Assembly (NCBI GenBank): GCA_963765875.1
Contig: CAVXYK010000018.1
Span: forward strand, 1-64,000
Length of the DNA: 64,000 bases
Source: JAWKOK01 sp963765875
GTDB taxonomy: Bacteria; Chloroflexota; Anaerolineae; Caldilineales; Caldilineaceae
Direction: 5' to 3'
In this document: positions 25,297 to 34,892 of the stretch, piece by piece
Layout of the letters: the number at the start of each line of letters is the position of its first letter
Numbering within the stretch: position 1 is the first letter of the stretch
Position numbers and translations under genes: made by a program
The notes under the pieces: model-generated
Seen by the model: the letters and a program-made list of their open reading frames with translations, nothing else
What the model was told of the DNA's origin: nothing
Database searches by the model: none

Positions 25297-26385
25297 CTAG
25301 CGCAATTTCCCCCGCGCTGAGATCGGCCAGACGGCCTCGACAACATCGTTACGTAGCGCGTACATATTGTCATGCAGAAAGACAGTGGTGTCCCCGTAGG
25401 CCGGGATGAAGTCGAAGCGGTCGCCGACTTCAATCTCTTCGTTGTCGTGGTCCAGGGTGATGATGCCGTGCTCGGCCGACATAAACATCTCCGCCACGCC
25501 ATCAAAGCCGATGGATTGGGGCATATGCCTGGAGCGAGGCAACGCCTTGAAGCCGGCGTCGATGATGATTCGATTGGGCACAGGGTGGCTGGTCACCACG
25601 CTGTGCACGAAGAGGGCATGCCGGGTCGGCACATTCCAGGCAGCATAGGTCATGTCACGGAAGATGGCGCCGCCGGCCTGGATTTCGGTGATGCCGGGCT
25701 CGTTGGACGTGATCACGTAGGTGCCGCTGCCGCCGCAGGAGATGATCTCGATGGGGAAGCCTGCTTGCCGACAGCGGTCGGCGCTATCGGTCAACTGACC
25801 GATGGCTTCCGCAATCGTCTGACGTTTGCTCGTCTCGTCCTCAATGCCGAGAGCGTGGGCTTCCCACGTCATCAACCCGCGCAGTTGCACGTTGGTGCGG
25901 GCCTGGATGGCACGGGCCAATTCAACGACCGGTTCGCCCGGCTCAACACCGGCCCGGTTCATGCCGGTGTTGACCTCAATAACAACACCGATCGTAACGT
26001 CTCTGGCCTCGGCGGCGGCATTCAGATCGTCCAGAGTAACCGTACTATCGACCGCTATCTTCACGTCGGCGCTACGACAGAGGTCGGCCAATCTCGCATA
26101 CTTTCTCCGGCCCACAATCTGGTTGACAATCAGCATATCTTGCACACCCTCTGCGGCCATGACCTCGGCCTCGCCCAGCTTGGCGCAGGTCAACCCGATG
26201 GCGCCTGCATCCAACAACATGTGGGCGATTGCCGGCGTCTTGTTGCCCTTGATGTGTGGCCGCCAGTTGACGCCTGCGGCCCGAAAAAAGGTGGCCATCT
26301 GTGCGATGTTCTGCGCCAATGCATCCACGTCCACCCAGAGAAAGGGTGTATCCAACTCTAACTTGTGCAGACCGACCTCGTTCAC
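25297..26385 (-). CDS. D-threonine aldolase/D-serine dehydratase-like PLP enzyme
   Basis: 362 residues from GTG 26385, chosen for AAGGGAG at 26391-26397 and because the family N-terminus LDTPFLWVDVDALAQNI starts soon after; the longer open frame to 26601 has no family match. The alanine-racemase-type barrel carries the PLP lysine in RPHIKGNKTPAIA. The C-terminal metal-binding domain of the DSD1/D-threonine aldolase family is visible: SEHGIITLD and FIPAYGDTTVFLHDN, the latter resembling HxCxT-type metal sites only loosely. It probably cleaves or dehydrates a D-beta-hydroxy amino acid. Confidence 0.82.
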   Translation of the reverse strand: MNEVGLHKLELDTPFLWVDVDALAQNIAQMATFFRAAGVNWRPHIKGNKTPAIAHMLLDAGAIGLTCAKLGEAEVMAAEGVQDMLIVNQIVGRRKYARLADLCRSADVKIAVDSTVTLDDLNAAAEARDVTIGVVIEVNTGMNRAGVEPGEPVVELARAIQARTNVQLRGLMTWEAHALGIEDETSKRQTIAEAIGQLTDSADRCRQAGFPIEIISCGGSGTYVITSNEPGITEIQAGGAIFRDMTYAAWNVPTRHALFVHSVVTSHPVPNRIIIDAGFKALPRSRHMPQSIGFDGVAEMFMSAEHGIITLDHDNEEIEVGDRFDFIPAYGDTTVFLHDNMYALRNDVVEAVWPISARGKLR

Positions 26386-26672
26386 AAAAGGCTCCCTTGT
26401 AGCTTGGTGACGCCGAAATGGATGTATTTGCGTTGTGCGCTTCTGCGGTCCGATCTGGTCACTGATTGAGCCAGGGCCGCCCCTGATCGAACGGAGCGCA
26501 TTAGAGACCGGATGCACCGACCCCTCGAAAAAGATTGAACCTCTGGCTAGTATGCATGAGTGGACATGATGTGTCAACGGAAAAACTAAATACCTCTCCA
26601 CGGGTGCATCACCATCAATTCAATGATACAATTGCGGGCATTATTCGCATCGATCGATAAAAGGACAGGCCT

Positions 26673-28484
26673 ATGTTTTTAAATCTGAGAAAGCTGCTCG
26701 TTATATATCGTGGTTATCGCGGCAGGCTCATCATCTCGCAGCTGCTGCTGATGATCTCGGCGCTAGCCAGCATTGGCGTAGCTACGCTCATGCAACGGCT
26801 CATCAACCAGGGCATGTTGACCGGCGACGTTGAGGTCATCATCCAGACGGGCATATGGATGGCTGCGCTAGCCGTCATCGCCGGCGTAGCGATGGCAGGC
26901 ACAGCCTACTTTGCCGTCTTCTTTGCCCAAGGAACAGCATATGTAGTACGCGCCGAACTGTATGAGAGGATCCAGGACTATTCGTTCGAAAACTTCGATC
27001 GTTTTCGCACCGGCAACCTCATGGTGCGACTCAACGCCGATGTGCTCAACATTGCCAACGCCATTATGTACGGCGTGATCTTGATCCTCTACGCCCCGTT
27101 CATGATCATCGTGGCCATGATTATGGCCTATTTGCGGACACCCAGCCTGGCCTGGATCATGATCGTGGTAACGGGGGCGGTATTGATCATCATGGCCTTT
27201 CTGGTGCCCATAATCTTCAAGGCCTATGACGAACGCCAGAAGAAGCTGGACGATCTCAACAACACGTTGCAGGAGAACCTATCCGGCGCCCGCGTGGTCA
27301 AAGCATTTGTGCGCGAGGATCTGGAGAACGAGCGCTTCGAGAAGCGGGCATCCGCCATGCGCACGCCGGCCTATCAAGCCGCTTTCCACGTTGCGCTGCT
27401 CAACCCGCTGTTGGCCGCCATGGCCCAGGTCGCCATTGTCTTCACCATCTGGATCGGCGCCGACCAGATTTTCAGCGGCGCCGGACTCAACTCCGGTGAT
27501 TTAGTAACCTTCATGCAGTATCTATCGCTGGTAGTGGCGCCACTGGCCGGATTGGCCATCGTCGTTCCCTTCCTGCTTCGCGGTGATGCTTCGGCAAGCC
27601 GTGTCTTCGAAGCCTACGACGCGATTCCGGCTATCGTGGATCGGCCCGGCGCCAAGCAACTGGAGCCGAGCGAGATTGAGGGCCGGGTGGTCTTCGACAA
27701 CGTATCATTCGCCTTCCGCCGCCCCGACGGCGCGTTGGATCCGCCGGCCATCAAGGATATCAACCTGACCATTGAACCCGGTCAGCGTGTCGGCATCCTG
27801 GGGGCAACGGGTGCGGGCAAGAGCGCGTTGGTCAACCTGATTCCACGTTTCTACGATGTCACCGAGGGTCGCATCACCATCGACGGCATTGACGTGCGCG
27901 ACATGCCCCAGAAGAATTTGCGTGAGGTCGTGGGCATCGCGCTTCAAGAGGCGGTGCTCTTTCAGGGAGACATGACCTTCAACCTAAAATTCGGCAATCC
28001 CGAGGCCGAAGATGAAGTGATGTATGGCGCCGCCGAGGCAGCCGATTCCTTTGGCTTTGTCTCCGATCTGCCCCAACAGTGGGAGGCGCCGGTCTCCCGC
28101 CGTGGCTACAACTTCTCAGGCGGGCAGCGCCAACGATTGGCCATCACGCGTACACTGGCGACAAAACCCCGGGTGCTCATTTTGGATGACAGCACCAGTG
28201 CATTGGATGTGGCCACAGAGAGCCGGGTGCAGGAAGCGATTCCCGGCTTTACGGACTATGTGACCACCATCTACATTGCGCAGCGTATCAGCGCCGTCAT
28301 CGATCTGGACCGCATCTACCTGATGGAATTCGGCGAAATTGTTGCTGACGGTACACATGAGGAATTGTTGGCGAACAACGAATTGTATCAGCAGATCTAC
28401 CAATCGCAATTGGGCGCCGGCATCAAGCCCGATAGCGCCCCCAATGGCGAACCCCAAAATGATAGCGCGGAGGAGGCAGTATGA
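26673..28484 (+). CDS. ABC exporter half-transporter with degenerate ATP site
   Basis: 603 residues: six-helix exporter domain (about 15-310) then ATPase domain (about 340-580). Walker A LGATGAGKSAL (about 380-390), signature NFSGGQRQRLAI. Walker B reads LILDDSTSALD, with Asp in place of the catalytic Glu, and the switch His is Gln (YIAQRIS). In heterodimeric exporters such as TM287/288 and BmrCD these changes mark the subunit that donates the inactive site. It overlaps the next gene by four bases (ATGA) and must work with it. Substrate unknown; family includes drug and lipid exporters. RBS AAGGACAGG. Confidence 0.92.
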   Translation: MFLNLRKLLVIYRGYRGRLIISQLLLMISALASIGVATLMQRLINQGMLTGDVEVIIQTGIWMAALAVIAGVAMAGTAYFAVFFAQGTAYVVRAELYERIQDYSFENFDRFRTGNLMVRLNADVLNIANAIMYGVILILYAPFMIIVAMIMAYLRTPSLAWIMIVVTGAVLIIMAFLVPIIFKAYDERQKKLDDLNNTLQENLSGARVVKAFVREDLENERFEKRASAMRTPAYQAAFHVALLNPLLAAMAQVAIVFTIWIGADQIFSGAGLNSGDLVTFMQYLSLVVAPLAGLAIVVPFLLRGDASASRVFEAYDAIPAIVDRPGAKQLEPSEIEGRVVFDNVSFAFRRPDGALDPPAIKDINLTIEPGQRVGILGATGAGKSALVNLIPRFYDVTEGRITIDGIDVRDMPQKNLREVVGIALQEAVLFQGDMTFNLKFGNPEAEDEVMYGAAEAADSFGFVSDLPQQWEAPVSRRGYNFSGGQRQRLAITRTLATKPRVLILDDSTSALDVATESRVQEAIPGFTDYVTTIYIAQRISAVIDLDRIYLMEFGEIVADGTHEELLANNELYQQIYQSQLGAGIKPDSAPNGEPQNDSAEEAV

Positions 28485-30352
28485 CCGTTTCAGCGACAGA
28501 CCAGACGCCAACCCTGCGTAGCCGGCTGGAAAGCCGTCAACGGTTCGCCCCGCCGCAGGAGGAGAACGACACCCTTGATGTGGTACGCCGGCTCTTCAAA
28601 TACATGGTCGGCGAAGAGAATCGTTCCAGGTTCATTGTCGCCATGCTCGTACGTGTGGCGGCATTGATGGCGTTGATCATCATTCCGGTGTTGACCGGCA
28701 TCTCGCTCAACTTGATCACATCGGGCGAGGGCACCTTCAACCAGGTGAGCGCGCTCCTGCTTACGGCACTGCTGGCCGCCGCCATCTACATGGGAATGAG
28801 TTGGTATGCCGAGCGTGTCTTTTCGCAGCTGGCTACCACCGGACTCTACAAACTGCAACGCCATCTCTTTGAACACATCCAGACGCTCTCGCTCAACTTC
28901 TTCGACCGCCAACCGCTGGGCGAGCTGATGAGCCGCGTCACCAACGACACCGAGGCCGTCTCGCTCTTCTACGAGAGCGCGGTGGCGCCGATGATCCGGT
29001 CCATCTTCCAGGTCGTGATGATCATTCTTATCATGCTGCTCATCAACTGGCAATTGACGCTGGTGGCCCTACTGATTGTGCCCGTTTTGCTGCTTGCCAC
29101 TGGCATGGTACAGCGCATATCGACACCGGCCTTCACCAAACTCCAGGAGGAGTTGGGTGCGCTCAGCGGCTTCCAGGAAGAGACCATCTCCGGTCACAAG
29201 GTGCTCATCAGCAACCGTCGCCGCGATTGGGCCGAAGACAAGAGCGATCTGCTGGCGGGCGGCGTCTACGATGTGGCAACCAAGGCCTTCTTCACCTCGA
29301 TCGTTCAATACCCGATCACGATTGCCTCGACGCTGTTGACAACGGTCGTCGTACTGGTGGTGGGCTCGTTCATGTACATTGAGGGAGAGATCACCTTCGG
29401 CATTGTCATTGCCTTCATGAGCTACGTAGCGCTGCTGGCATCGCCGCTCTCCGACATCGCCGATCTGATGGCGACCACGCTTAACGCAGTCGCGGGCGGA
29501 CGCCGCGTCTTCAGCATCATTGACGAAGAACCATCAGTCGTCGACGCACCGGATGCCGCCGATTTCGACTTCAAAGGCGGCAACGTTGAATTTGAAGATG
29601 TGGACTTCAGCTATGTGCCTGGCCGCAAGATCCTCAAGCACAACACCTTCGAAGCCGAGCCGGGGCAGATGATCGGCATCTGCGGGCCAACGGGTGCAGG
29701 CAAGTCAACCATCATCAACATTCTGACCCGCTACTATGACATTGACAGCGGTACGATCCTCATCGACGGTCAGGACATCAGTAAGCTGACTCAGAAGAGC
29801 CTGCGCCAGCAGATCGGCGTGGTCCTGCAAGAGGCCTTCCTCTTCTCGGACACGGTGATGAACAATCTGAAATATGCACGTGAGGGCGCCACCGACGAAG
29901 AGTGCATTGACGCGGCCAAACGGGCCAATGCCCACGAGTTCATCATGAAGCTGCCGCAGGGCTACGAGACCATGATGACCGAGCGCGGCTCCAATCTCAG
30001 CCAGGGCCAGCGCCAGATGATCACCATCGCCCGTGCCATGGTCGCCGATCCCAAGATGCTGATCCTGGACGAAGCCACCTCCAATGTTGACACGCGTACG
30101 GAGAAGCTGATCCAAGAGGGGTTGAATCGCCTCATGGAGGGACGCACCAGCTTCGTCATCGCTCATCGCCTGAGCACCATCCAGCCCGCGCACAAGATCC
30201 TGGTCGTCAACGCCGGTGAAGTCGTCGAGTTCGCCTCCCATGACGAACTGATGGCCGCCAAGGGCTTCTACTACTCGCTCTACATGAGCCAGTTCAAAGG
30301 CAAAGGTCCGGCCGGCGAGGTGGACGAGACAGTGGATTGGGGAAGCACGTAG
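28481..30352 (+). CDS. ABC exporter half-transporter, catalytic partner
   Basis: 623 residues, same fold: membrane domain (about 40-345) and ATPase (about 370-600). Walker A CGPTGAGKSTI (about 400), canonical Walker B LILDEATSNVD with Glu, and His switch FVIAHRLSTI. Its signature is NLSQGQRQM, with Gln for the first Gly. The paired changes put one consensus and one degenerate ATP site in the dimer. A polar N-terminal extension of about 40 residues precedes the first helix. Start ATG 28481 overlaps the previous stop, so translation is coupled. Confidence 0.92.
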   Translation: MTVSATDQTPTLRSRLESRQRFAPPQEENDTLDVVRRLFKYMVGEENRSRFIVAMLVRVAALMALIIIPVLTGISLNLITSGEGTFNQVSALLLTALLAAAIYMGMSWYAERVFSQLATTGLYKLQRHLFEHIQTLSLNFFDRQPLGELMSRVTNDTEAVSLFYESAVAPMIRSIFQVVMIILIMLLINWQLTLVALLIVPVLLLATGMVQRISTPAFTKLQEELGALSGFQEETISGHKVLISNRRRDWAEDKSDLLAGGVYDVATKAFFTSIVQYPITIASTLLTTVVVLVVGSFMYIEGEITFGIVIAFMSYVALLASPLSDIADLMATTLNAVAGGRRVFSIIDEEPSVVDAPDAADFDFKGGNVEFEDVDFSYVPGRKILKHNTFEAEPGQMIGICGPTGAGKSTIINILTRYYDIDSGTILIDGQDISKLTQKSLRQQIGVVLQEAFLFSDTVMNNLKYAREGATDEECIDAAKRANAHEFIMKLPQGYETMMTERGSNLSQGQRQMITIARAMVADPKMLILDEATSNVDTRTEKLIQEGLNRLMEGRTSFVIAHRLSTIQPAHKILVVNAGEVVEFASHDELMAAKGFYYSLYMSQFKGKGPAGEVDETVDWGST

Positions 30353-30365
30353 GGGATGGGGACTG

Positions 30366-30389
30366 TAGGGGCGTGCCCTTGTGGCCGCC
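30366..30389 (-). repeat. 24-base dispersed repeat, copy 2
   Basis: Exact reverse complement of 16261-16284, 14 bases past the ABC exporter operon. Confidence 0.7.
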
Positions 30390-30460
30390 CCTCGCAAACA
30401 GCCGATCGTTTCACAGATTCAATTGATAAGAAACGTCAAGGCGTGACGCGGAGGATTTGA

Positions 30461-31486
30461 ATGAGTAAGGTTATGGTGACCGGCGGGGCCGGCTATATCG
30501 GCAGCCATACGAGTCTGGAGTTACTGAAAGCAGGCGATGAGGTTATCGTCGTCGACAACCTGGCCAATGCCGATCAGGAATCTCTCCGGCGCGTGGAGAG
30601 GCTGGCCGGGAGCACGCTGACTTTCTACCGGGTCGACCTGCTGGATCGGGAAGCATTGGACGAAGTCTTTCAGAAACATGACATCGATGCGGTGATCCAT
30701 TTCGCTGCCCTGAAAGCAGTCGGCGAATCGGTGGCCAAACCACTGGAGTACTATCAGAATAATCTCACCGGAACACTGAACCTCTGTTTCTGCATGCGCG
30801 ATCATGGTGTACGCAGGCTGGTCTTCAGTTCGTCTGCAACTGTCTATGGTGAGCCCGAAACCATGCCCATCACCGAAGATTTTCCGCGCTCAGCCACCAA
30901 CCCTTATGGCTGGACCAAATTCATGAACGAACAGATGTTACGCGATCTTCATCGCTCTGATCCGACCTGGCGAATTGCGCTGCTGCGCTACTTCAACCCT
31001 GTAGGGGCTCATGCCAGTGGCGAGATCGGCGAAGACCCCAATGGGATCCCCAACAACCTCTTTCCCTATATCACCCAGGTGGCAGTGGGACGACGCCCGA
31101 CTTTGCAGGTCTTCGGCGATGACTATCCCACGCCCGACGGAACCGGCGTTCGTGACTACATCCATGTCGTTGACCTGGCAGTGGGCCACGTCAAGGCGAT
31201 TGAGAAGCTGGACCAGGGGCCAGGCGTCCACGCATACAACTTGGGCACCGGACGCGGCTACAGCGTGCTCGAAGTGATTGCCGCCTTCGAAAAAGCCAGC
31301 GGAAAGCCTGTCCCCTACGAAGTGGTCGCCCGGCGTCCGGGGGATGTACACACGAGCTTCGCCGACCCGACCAAGGCGGCCGAGGAGCTAGGCTGGTCGG
31401 CCGAAAAGGGGATTGAAGCCATGTGCCAGGACGCCTGGCGATGGCAGGCCCAGAACCCCGAAGGGTATGAGTCGAGAAACGAGTAG
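30461..31486 (+). CDS. galE: UDP-glucose 4-epimerase
   Basis: Interconverts UDP-glucose and UDP-galactose in the cytosol. 341 residues, the usual length. NAD-binding TGGAGYIGSHTSLELL (7-22), the catalytic Ser-Ser-Ala-Thr in VFSSSATVYG, and Tyr/Lys in NPYGWTKFMNEQ. The substrate loops NPVGAHASG and NLFPYITQVAVGRR match bacterial GalE. RBS GGAGGA. The next gene follows after 14 bases on the same strand, probably an operon. Confidence 0.94.
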   Translation: MSKVMVTGGAGYIGSHTSLELLKAGDEVIVVDNLANADQESLRRVERLAGSTLTFYRVDLLDREALDEVFQKHDIDAVIHFAALKAVGESVAKPLEYYQNNLTGTLNLCFCMRDHGVRRLVFSSSATVYGEPETMPITEDFPRSATNPYGWTKFMNEQMLRDLHRSDPTWRIALLRYFNPVGAHASGEIGEDPNGIPNNLFPYITQVAVGRRPTLQVFGDDYPTPDGTGVRDYIHVVDLAVGHVKAIEKLDQGPGVHAYNLGTGRGYSVLEVIAAFEKASGKPVPYEVVARRPGDVHTSFADPTKAAEELGWSAEKGIEAMCQDAWRWQAQNPEGYESRNE

Positions 31487-31500
31487 AGAAATGAGCATAT

Positions 31501-33180
31501 GTGAAAAACGAATCTGAATCATACGATATCGCCATCATCGGCACCGGCATCGCCGGCTCGGCCCTCGGCGCGATCCTGGCCAAGCAGGGCCAACGCGTCA
31601 TCCTGTTTGAAGGCAAGTCCCACCCGCGGTTCGCCATTGGCGAATCGATGATTTTGGAGACATCGGAGATTCTGCGTGCGATGGCCGAGCTCTATGATGT
31701 GCCCGAGTTGGCCTACTTCAGTTCGGAGAACTACTTTTCGTATATCGGCACATCACATGGCGTCAAACGTCATTTCAGCTATCTGCATCACATGGAAGGC
31801 AAAAAGCACGACCTCGATTGCACGTTACAGGCCGTGATCCCAAAACAGCCCCACGGCCATGAACTACACCTCTACCGCCAGGACAGCGACTACTTTCTGA
31901 TGACGACGGCTATCGCCTATGGAGCGACCGTGCGCCAGGAGACTTTCATCGAAGATGTGGAGATCGATGAGAGTGGCGTATGCATCAAAACGGCCAAGGG
32001 CGATATAGTTAAGGCCAAATATGTTGTGGACGCAGGCGGATTTCGCTCGATCCTGGCCGAGAAATACAAGCTGCGCACTTTCGATCTGAAGACCCATTCG
32101 CGTGCTCTCTTCACCCATATGATCGACGTGCCTGACTACCACAAGGTCGGCGCCTCCCAGGAAGCGTATGGCGTGCCTTTCGGCGTCTCCGAAGGCACGC
32201 TGCATCATGTCTTCGAGGGTGGCTGGCTCTGGGTGATCCCCTTCAACAACCATGCCCGTTCGACCGATCCACTCTGCAGCGTCGGGCTGATGTTGGATCC
32301 GCGCATCCATCCAATACAGAAAGACTTGACGCCGGAGGAAGAGTTCAACGACTTCATCCAACGTTTCCCCAGCATCGCCGAGCAGTTCGCTACGGCCAAG
32401 GTCGTGCGTCCGTGGACACGGACAGGACGCATCCAATATGGTTCGTCACGCGTGGTGGGCGACCGCTTTGCCCTGCTGGGCCATGCCGTCGGCTTCGTCG
32501 ATCCGCTCTTCTCCAAGGGGCTCTACGCCTCGTTGATGGCCACGTCGGTTCTGGCCGATCTACTGGTCGATGCGGCCGAAAGCGGCGACTACTCTGCCCA
32601 GCGCTTCGCTCCCCTCGAAGAAACGACACAGGCCTTCATTCGCACCAATGACCGCCTGATCTCCAATGCCTACAAGTCATTTGCCGACTACCGCCTCTGG
32701 TCGGCCTATACTGTGATGTGGCTATTGGGGGCGTACACCGAATTGGTCAAGCTGAGCAGTTCACGCTTGCGGGCGAGCAGCCGTGCCGATTACTACGCGC
32801 AAATTGTCTGCCTGAAGCTGGCCGGCGGCGGCTTTCGGGAGTACGACGCAGTTGCTCACCTGGTCGATAGCATCGTCGAGGCGACGGATATGCAGAATGT
32901 GAATTCTGTAGCATGGGCCGTTGCAGAGATCGACGCCATCTTCCGCAAAGTCGACTGGATGCCTAAGCCGTTCACGGCCGTGCTTGACGGTGTGAACCAT
33001 CTGCCGGCCAATAAGCTGCGCCCAGGGCTGTTGAAGGAAGAAGGCGGTTTCATGGGCAGCGGACCGTACAAGCAACACTTCTTCGGCGACCATTCCATGT
33101 CCGATGTGATCCGGGCATTCGTGCTGGAGAAGGCTCGCTATTCGGAGACTCGGCTAAAGCTACAGCATCGGTGGAGCTAG
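31501..33180 (+). CDS. Flavin-dependent halogenase-like FAD monooxygenase
   Basis: 559 residues from GTG 31501 (no ATG fits; FAD motif begins at residue 8). FAD-binding DIAIIGTGIAGSALGAIL, then HPRFAIGES and a second FAD segment GSSRVVGDRFALLGHAVGFVDPLFSKG. It contains WLWVIP (about 243), the W-x-W-x-I-P motif typical of flavin-dependent halogenases, whose role is to keep the flavin from acting as a simple monooxygenase. The catalytic lysine cannot be placed with certainty; a Lys lies in HGVKRHFSY. Geranylgeranyl-reductase-like function is the alternative. A long C-terminal helical region (about 390-559) is unlike the tryptophan halogenases. Likely co-transcribed with galE. Confidence 0.7.
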   Translation: MKNESESYDIAIIGTGIAGSALGAILAKQGQRVILFEGKSHPRFAIGESMILETSEILRAMAELYDVPELAYFSSENYFSYIGTSHGVKRHFSYLHHMEGKKHDLDCTLQAVIPKQPHGHELHLYRQDSDYFLMTTAIAYGATVRQETFIEDVEIDESGVCIKTAKGDIVKAKYVVDAGGFRSILAEKYKLRTFDLKTHSRALFTHMIDVPDYHKVGASQEAYGVPFGVSEGTLHHVFEGGWLWVIPFNNHARSTDPLCSVGLMLDPRIHPIQKDLTPEEEFNDFIQRFPSIAEQFATAKVVRPWTRTGRIQYGSSRVVGDRFALLGHAVGFVDPLFSKGLYASLMATSVLADLLVDAAESGDYSAQRFAPLEETTQAFIRTNDRLISNAYKSFADYRLWSAYTVMWLLGAYTELVKLSSSRLRASSRADYYAQIVCLKLAGGGFREYDAVAHLVDSIVEATDMQNVNSVAWAVAEIDAIFRKVDWMPKPFTAVLDGVNHLPANKLRPGLLKEEGGFMGSGPYKQHFFGDHSMSDVIRAFVLEKARYSETRLKLQHRWS

Positions 33181-33245
33181 TGGCCCGGTGGCTCCGGAAC
33201 GGTATTCTTAGCGTGGCGTAAAAAAACACCCATCCACGAAGAAAC

Positions 33246-33307
33246 AAGAAGACGCACGAAGGCGCACAAAGAATGATTGATCTTTGTGCGCCTTCGTGCG
33301 TCTTCTT
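33246..33307. terminator. Perfect 27-bp hairpin between convergent genes
   Basis: Arms 33246-33272 and 33281-33307 are exact inverses, with an 8-base loop. The arms use CACGAAGG-type units like the 25213 hairpin. It separates the halogenase-like gene from the convergent kinase gene; without a T tract it may be a dispersed repeat more than a classic terminator. Confidence 0.55.
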
Positions 33308-33340
33308 GGATCAGCATTCTATCGAAGTTTGCCTTCTGTT

Positions 33341-34147
33341 CTACTGCGAGAAGCCGGCCTCAACCAAGGCAATCAGCGCCTGTTCTTCTGGGACATCTTC
33401 GCTGAGACGGGCTGCCGCATTTACCAATCGCCATTGGGCAAACTCAGCCTGGTCGGCAGGGCGTAGCTGAAAATAGCGCTTCAAGTATGCTCTGTGAAAC
33501 CGGTCGCGAAATTGATTGAGCAACCAACGAAAACGCTTGTCACCGGGCAATGGGGCTTCATCCATCAGCAATGAGCTGCGGGCTACACCGGCCAGGGGGT
33601 TGCCATTGGAGGCATCGATCCAGTCGATGATGACCGGGCCACTTCTCGTGATCAGAACGTTGTCGGCGTGAAAGTCGCCATGGCAGTGCTGGTTCTCCCT
33701 GGGAAAGCCATCGAGCATCTCAAGCGCTGCGTCCCGGATGTCGGGCGAGAGCATCTGAGCGGATTGGATCTTGGTATTGAGCTTGTCATGTTGGACAGGC
33801 AGCTCTTCGATCGCGTGGTGACTGTGGATGCCGACCTGTAGCTCCGCCAGTAGATTGGCGCAACGAGTTTGGGCTCAGGGCTGAGATGTCAGAGCCGCCA
33901 GCATGGAATCACCCATGACCTGTTCATAAACCAGGCCGTAACGGCCATTTACCTCGATGATCTCGCCGACGACTGCCGGCGTGGGCAATCCGGCGCCGTG
34001 CATCAGGCACGCGATACGGGCTTCGTGTTCGATTGCGCTCAGCGGGAACCACGTTCGAAACAACTTGAGGATTGTTCCGTCATCTCAAACGTAGATTTCG
34101 GCCGTGTGGCCAGTGGCAAATGGCTTTCCTGGCGATCTGTTTGACAT
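33341..34147 (-). pseudogene. APH-family aminoglycoside/choline-kinase-like gene with two in-frame UGA codons
   Basis: A single frame of 268 codons from ATG 34147 to the stop at 33341 reads as one complete phosphotransferase: ATGHTAEIYV-stop-DDGTILKLF at the N-terminus, IEHEARI (Glu), a hinge, HCHGDFHADNVLI (catalytic loop) and IIDWIDAS (metal Asp). Two TGA codons interrupt it, near codon 21 and at 33877-33875. Both fall where related proteins usually have Trp (VYxWxDG and RPWxxxxxA), so each is a TGG-to-TGA change in effect. Other Trp codons in the frame are TGG. No frameshift is needed. Likely a recent pseudogene or a read-through gene; the two open pieces are 33875-34063 and 33341-33754. 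Confidence 0.75.
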
Positions 34148-34171
34148 GGTCAATTCCCGTATTCTCTCTCG

Positions 34172-34777
34172 CTACTGACCTCTCAGTAACCCTTCCACAC
34201 CGTTAATCGCCAGCTTCTGAAACATCGCATCGACCTCTTCCGGTGAATAGGGTCGATCTTCTTCGAGCCACCACATGAGCAATGACAACATGGCACCGGC
34301 CAAGAAATTTGTGATCACCGGTTTTGGGATGTCAGTGTTTTTTCCGTCGGGGAAGAGTTGGGCCAAGTGATTCTCGATATCCTCGCTCAGGTGGCGGCGG
34401 GCTGCGTCCATAATGACATCTGCGCCCCCGCCCTCCCGCATTGTCCGATAGAGATCATGATGCATGTAGGCGTGGCGGAAGAAGGTCAGGCTGTGGAGCA
34501 CATGGCTCGGCTCCTTGTCATGCTCGTGCGACGTCTCAAGATGTGCATCCAAGTGATCCGAGAACTTGGCGACGCCCTTCACCAGCAGATCGTCCTTGTC
34601 CAGAAAATGGGCATAGAAGGTCGACCGCCCCACGTCGGCCCGGTCGATGATGTCCTGCACAGTGATCTTGTCGTAGCGCTTTTCCAGGATGAGTTCCATC
34701 AATGCCTGGTGCAATGCGTGGCGCGTCCGTTGTACACGACGGTCATTTCTATTGGCGTCATTTCTATTGGCGTCCAT
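34172..34777 (-). CDS. TetR-family transcriptional regulator
   Basis: 201 residues from ATG 34777 behind GGAGAGGAG. HTH in KITVQDIIDRADVGRSTFYAHF (about 38-60); the ligand domain is all-helical. The N-terminus repeats DANRN twice because of a 15-base tandem duplication. It is divergent from the CDF exporter, 218 bases apart, so it probably controls that gene and itself. Confidence 0.88.
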   Translation of the reverse strand: MDANRNDANRNDRRVQRTRHALHQALMELILEKRYDKITVQDIIDRADVGRSTFYAHFLDKDDLLVKGVAKFSDHLDAHLETSHEHDKEPSHVLHSLTFFRHAYMHHDLYRTMREGGGADVIMDAARRHLSEDIENHLAQLFPDGKNTDIPKPVITNFLAGAMLSLLMWWLEEDRPYSPEEVDAMFQKLAINGVEGLLRGQ

Positions 34778-34892
34778 TCTTCTCCTCTCCATTGCAGCCG
34801 CAACGACCAGACAATCTTCACAAAGTGTTCGGTTTCGGACAGCAGCCAGAAATTGTCTGTTGACGCTTGCCGGCCACCATCATACACTAAAA

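Noticed and set aside
33341..34147. UGA read as Trp throughout this organism
   Set aside because: Many other genes (serB, msrQ neighbours, M6 and flippase ends) stop at TGA, and their Trp codons are TGG.
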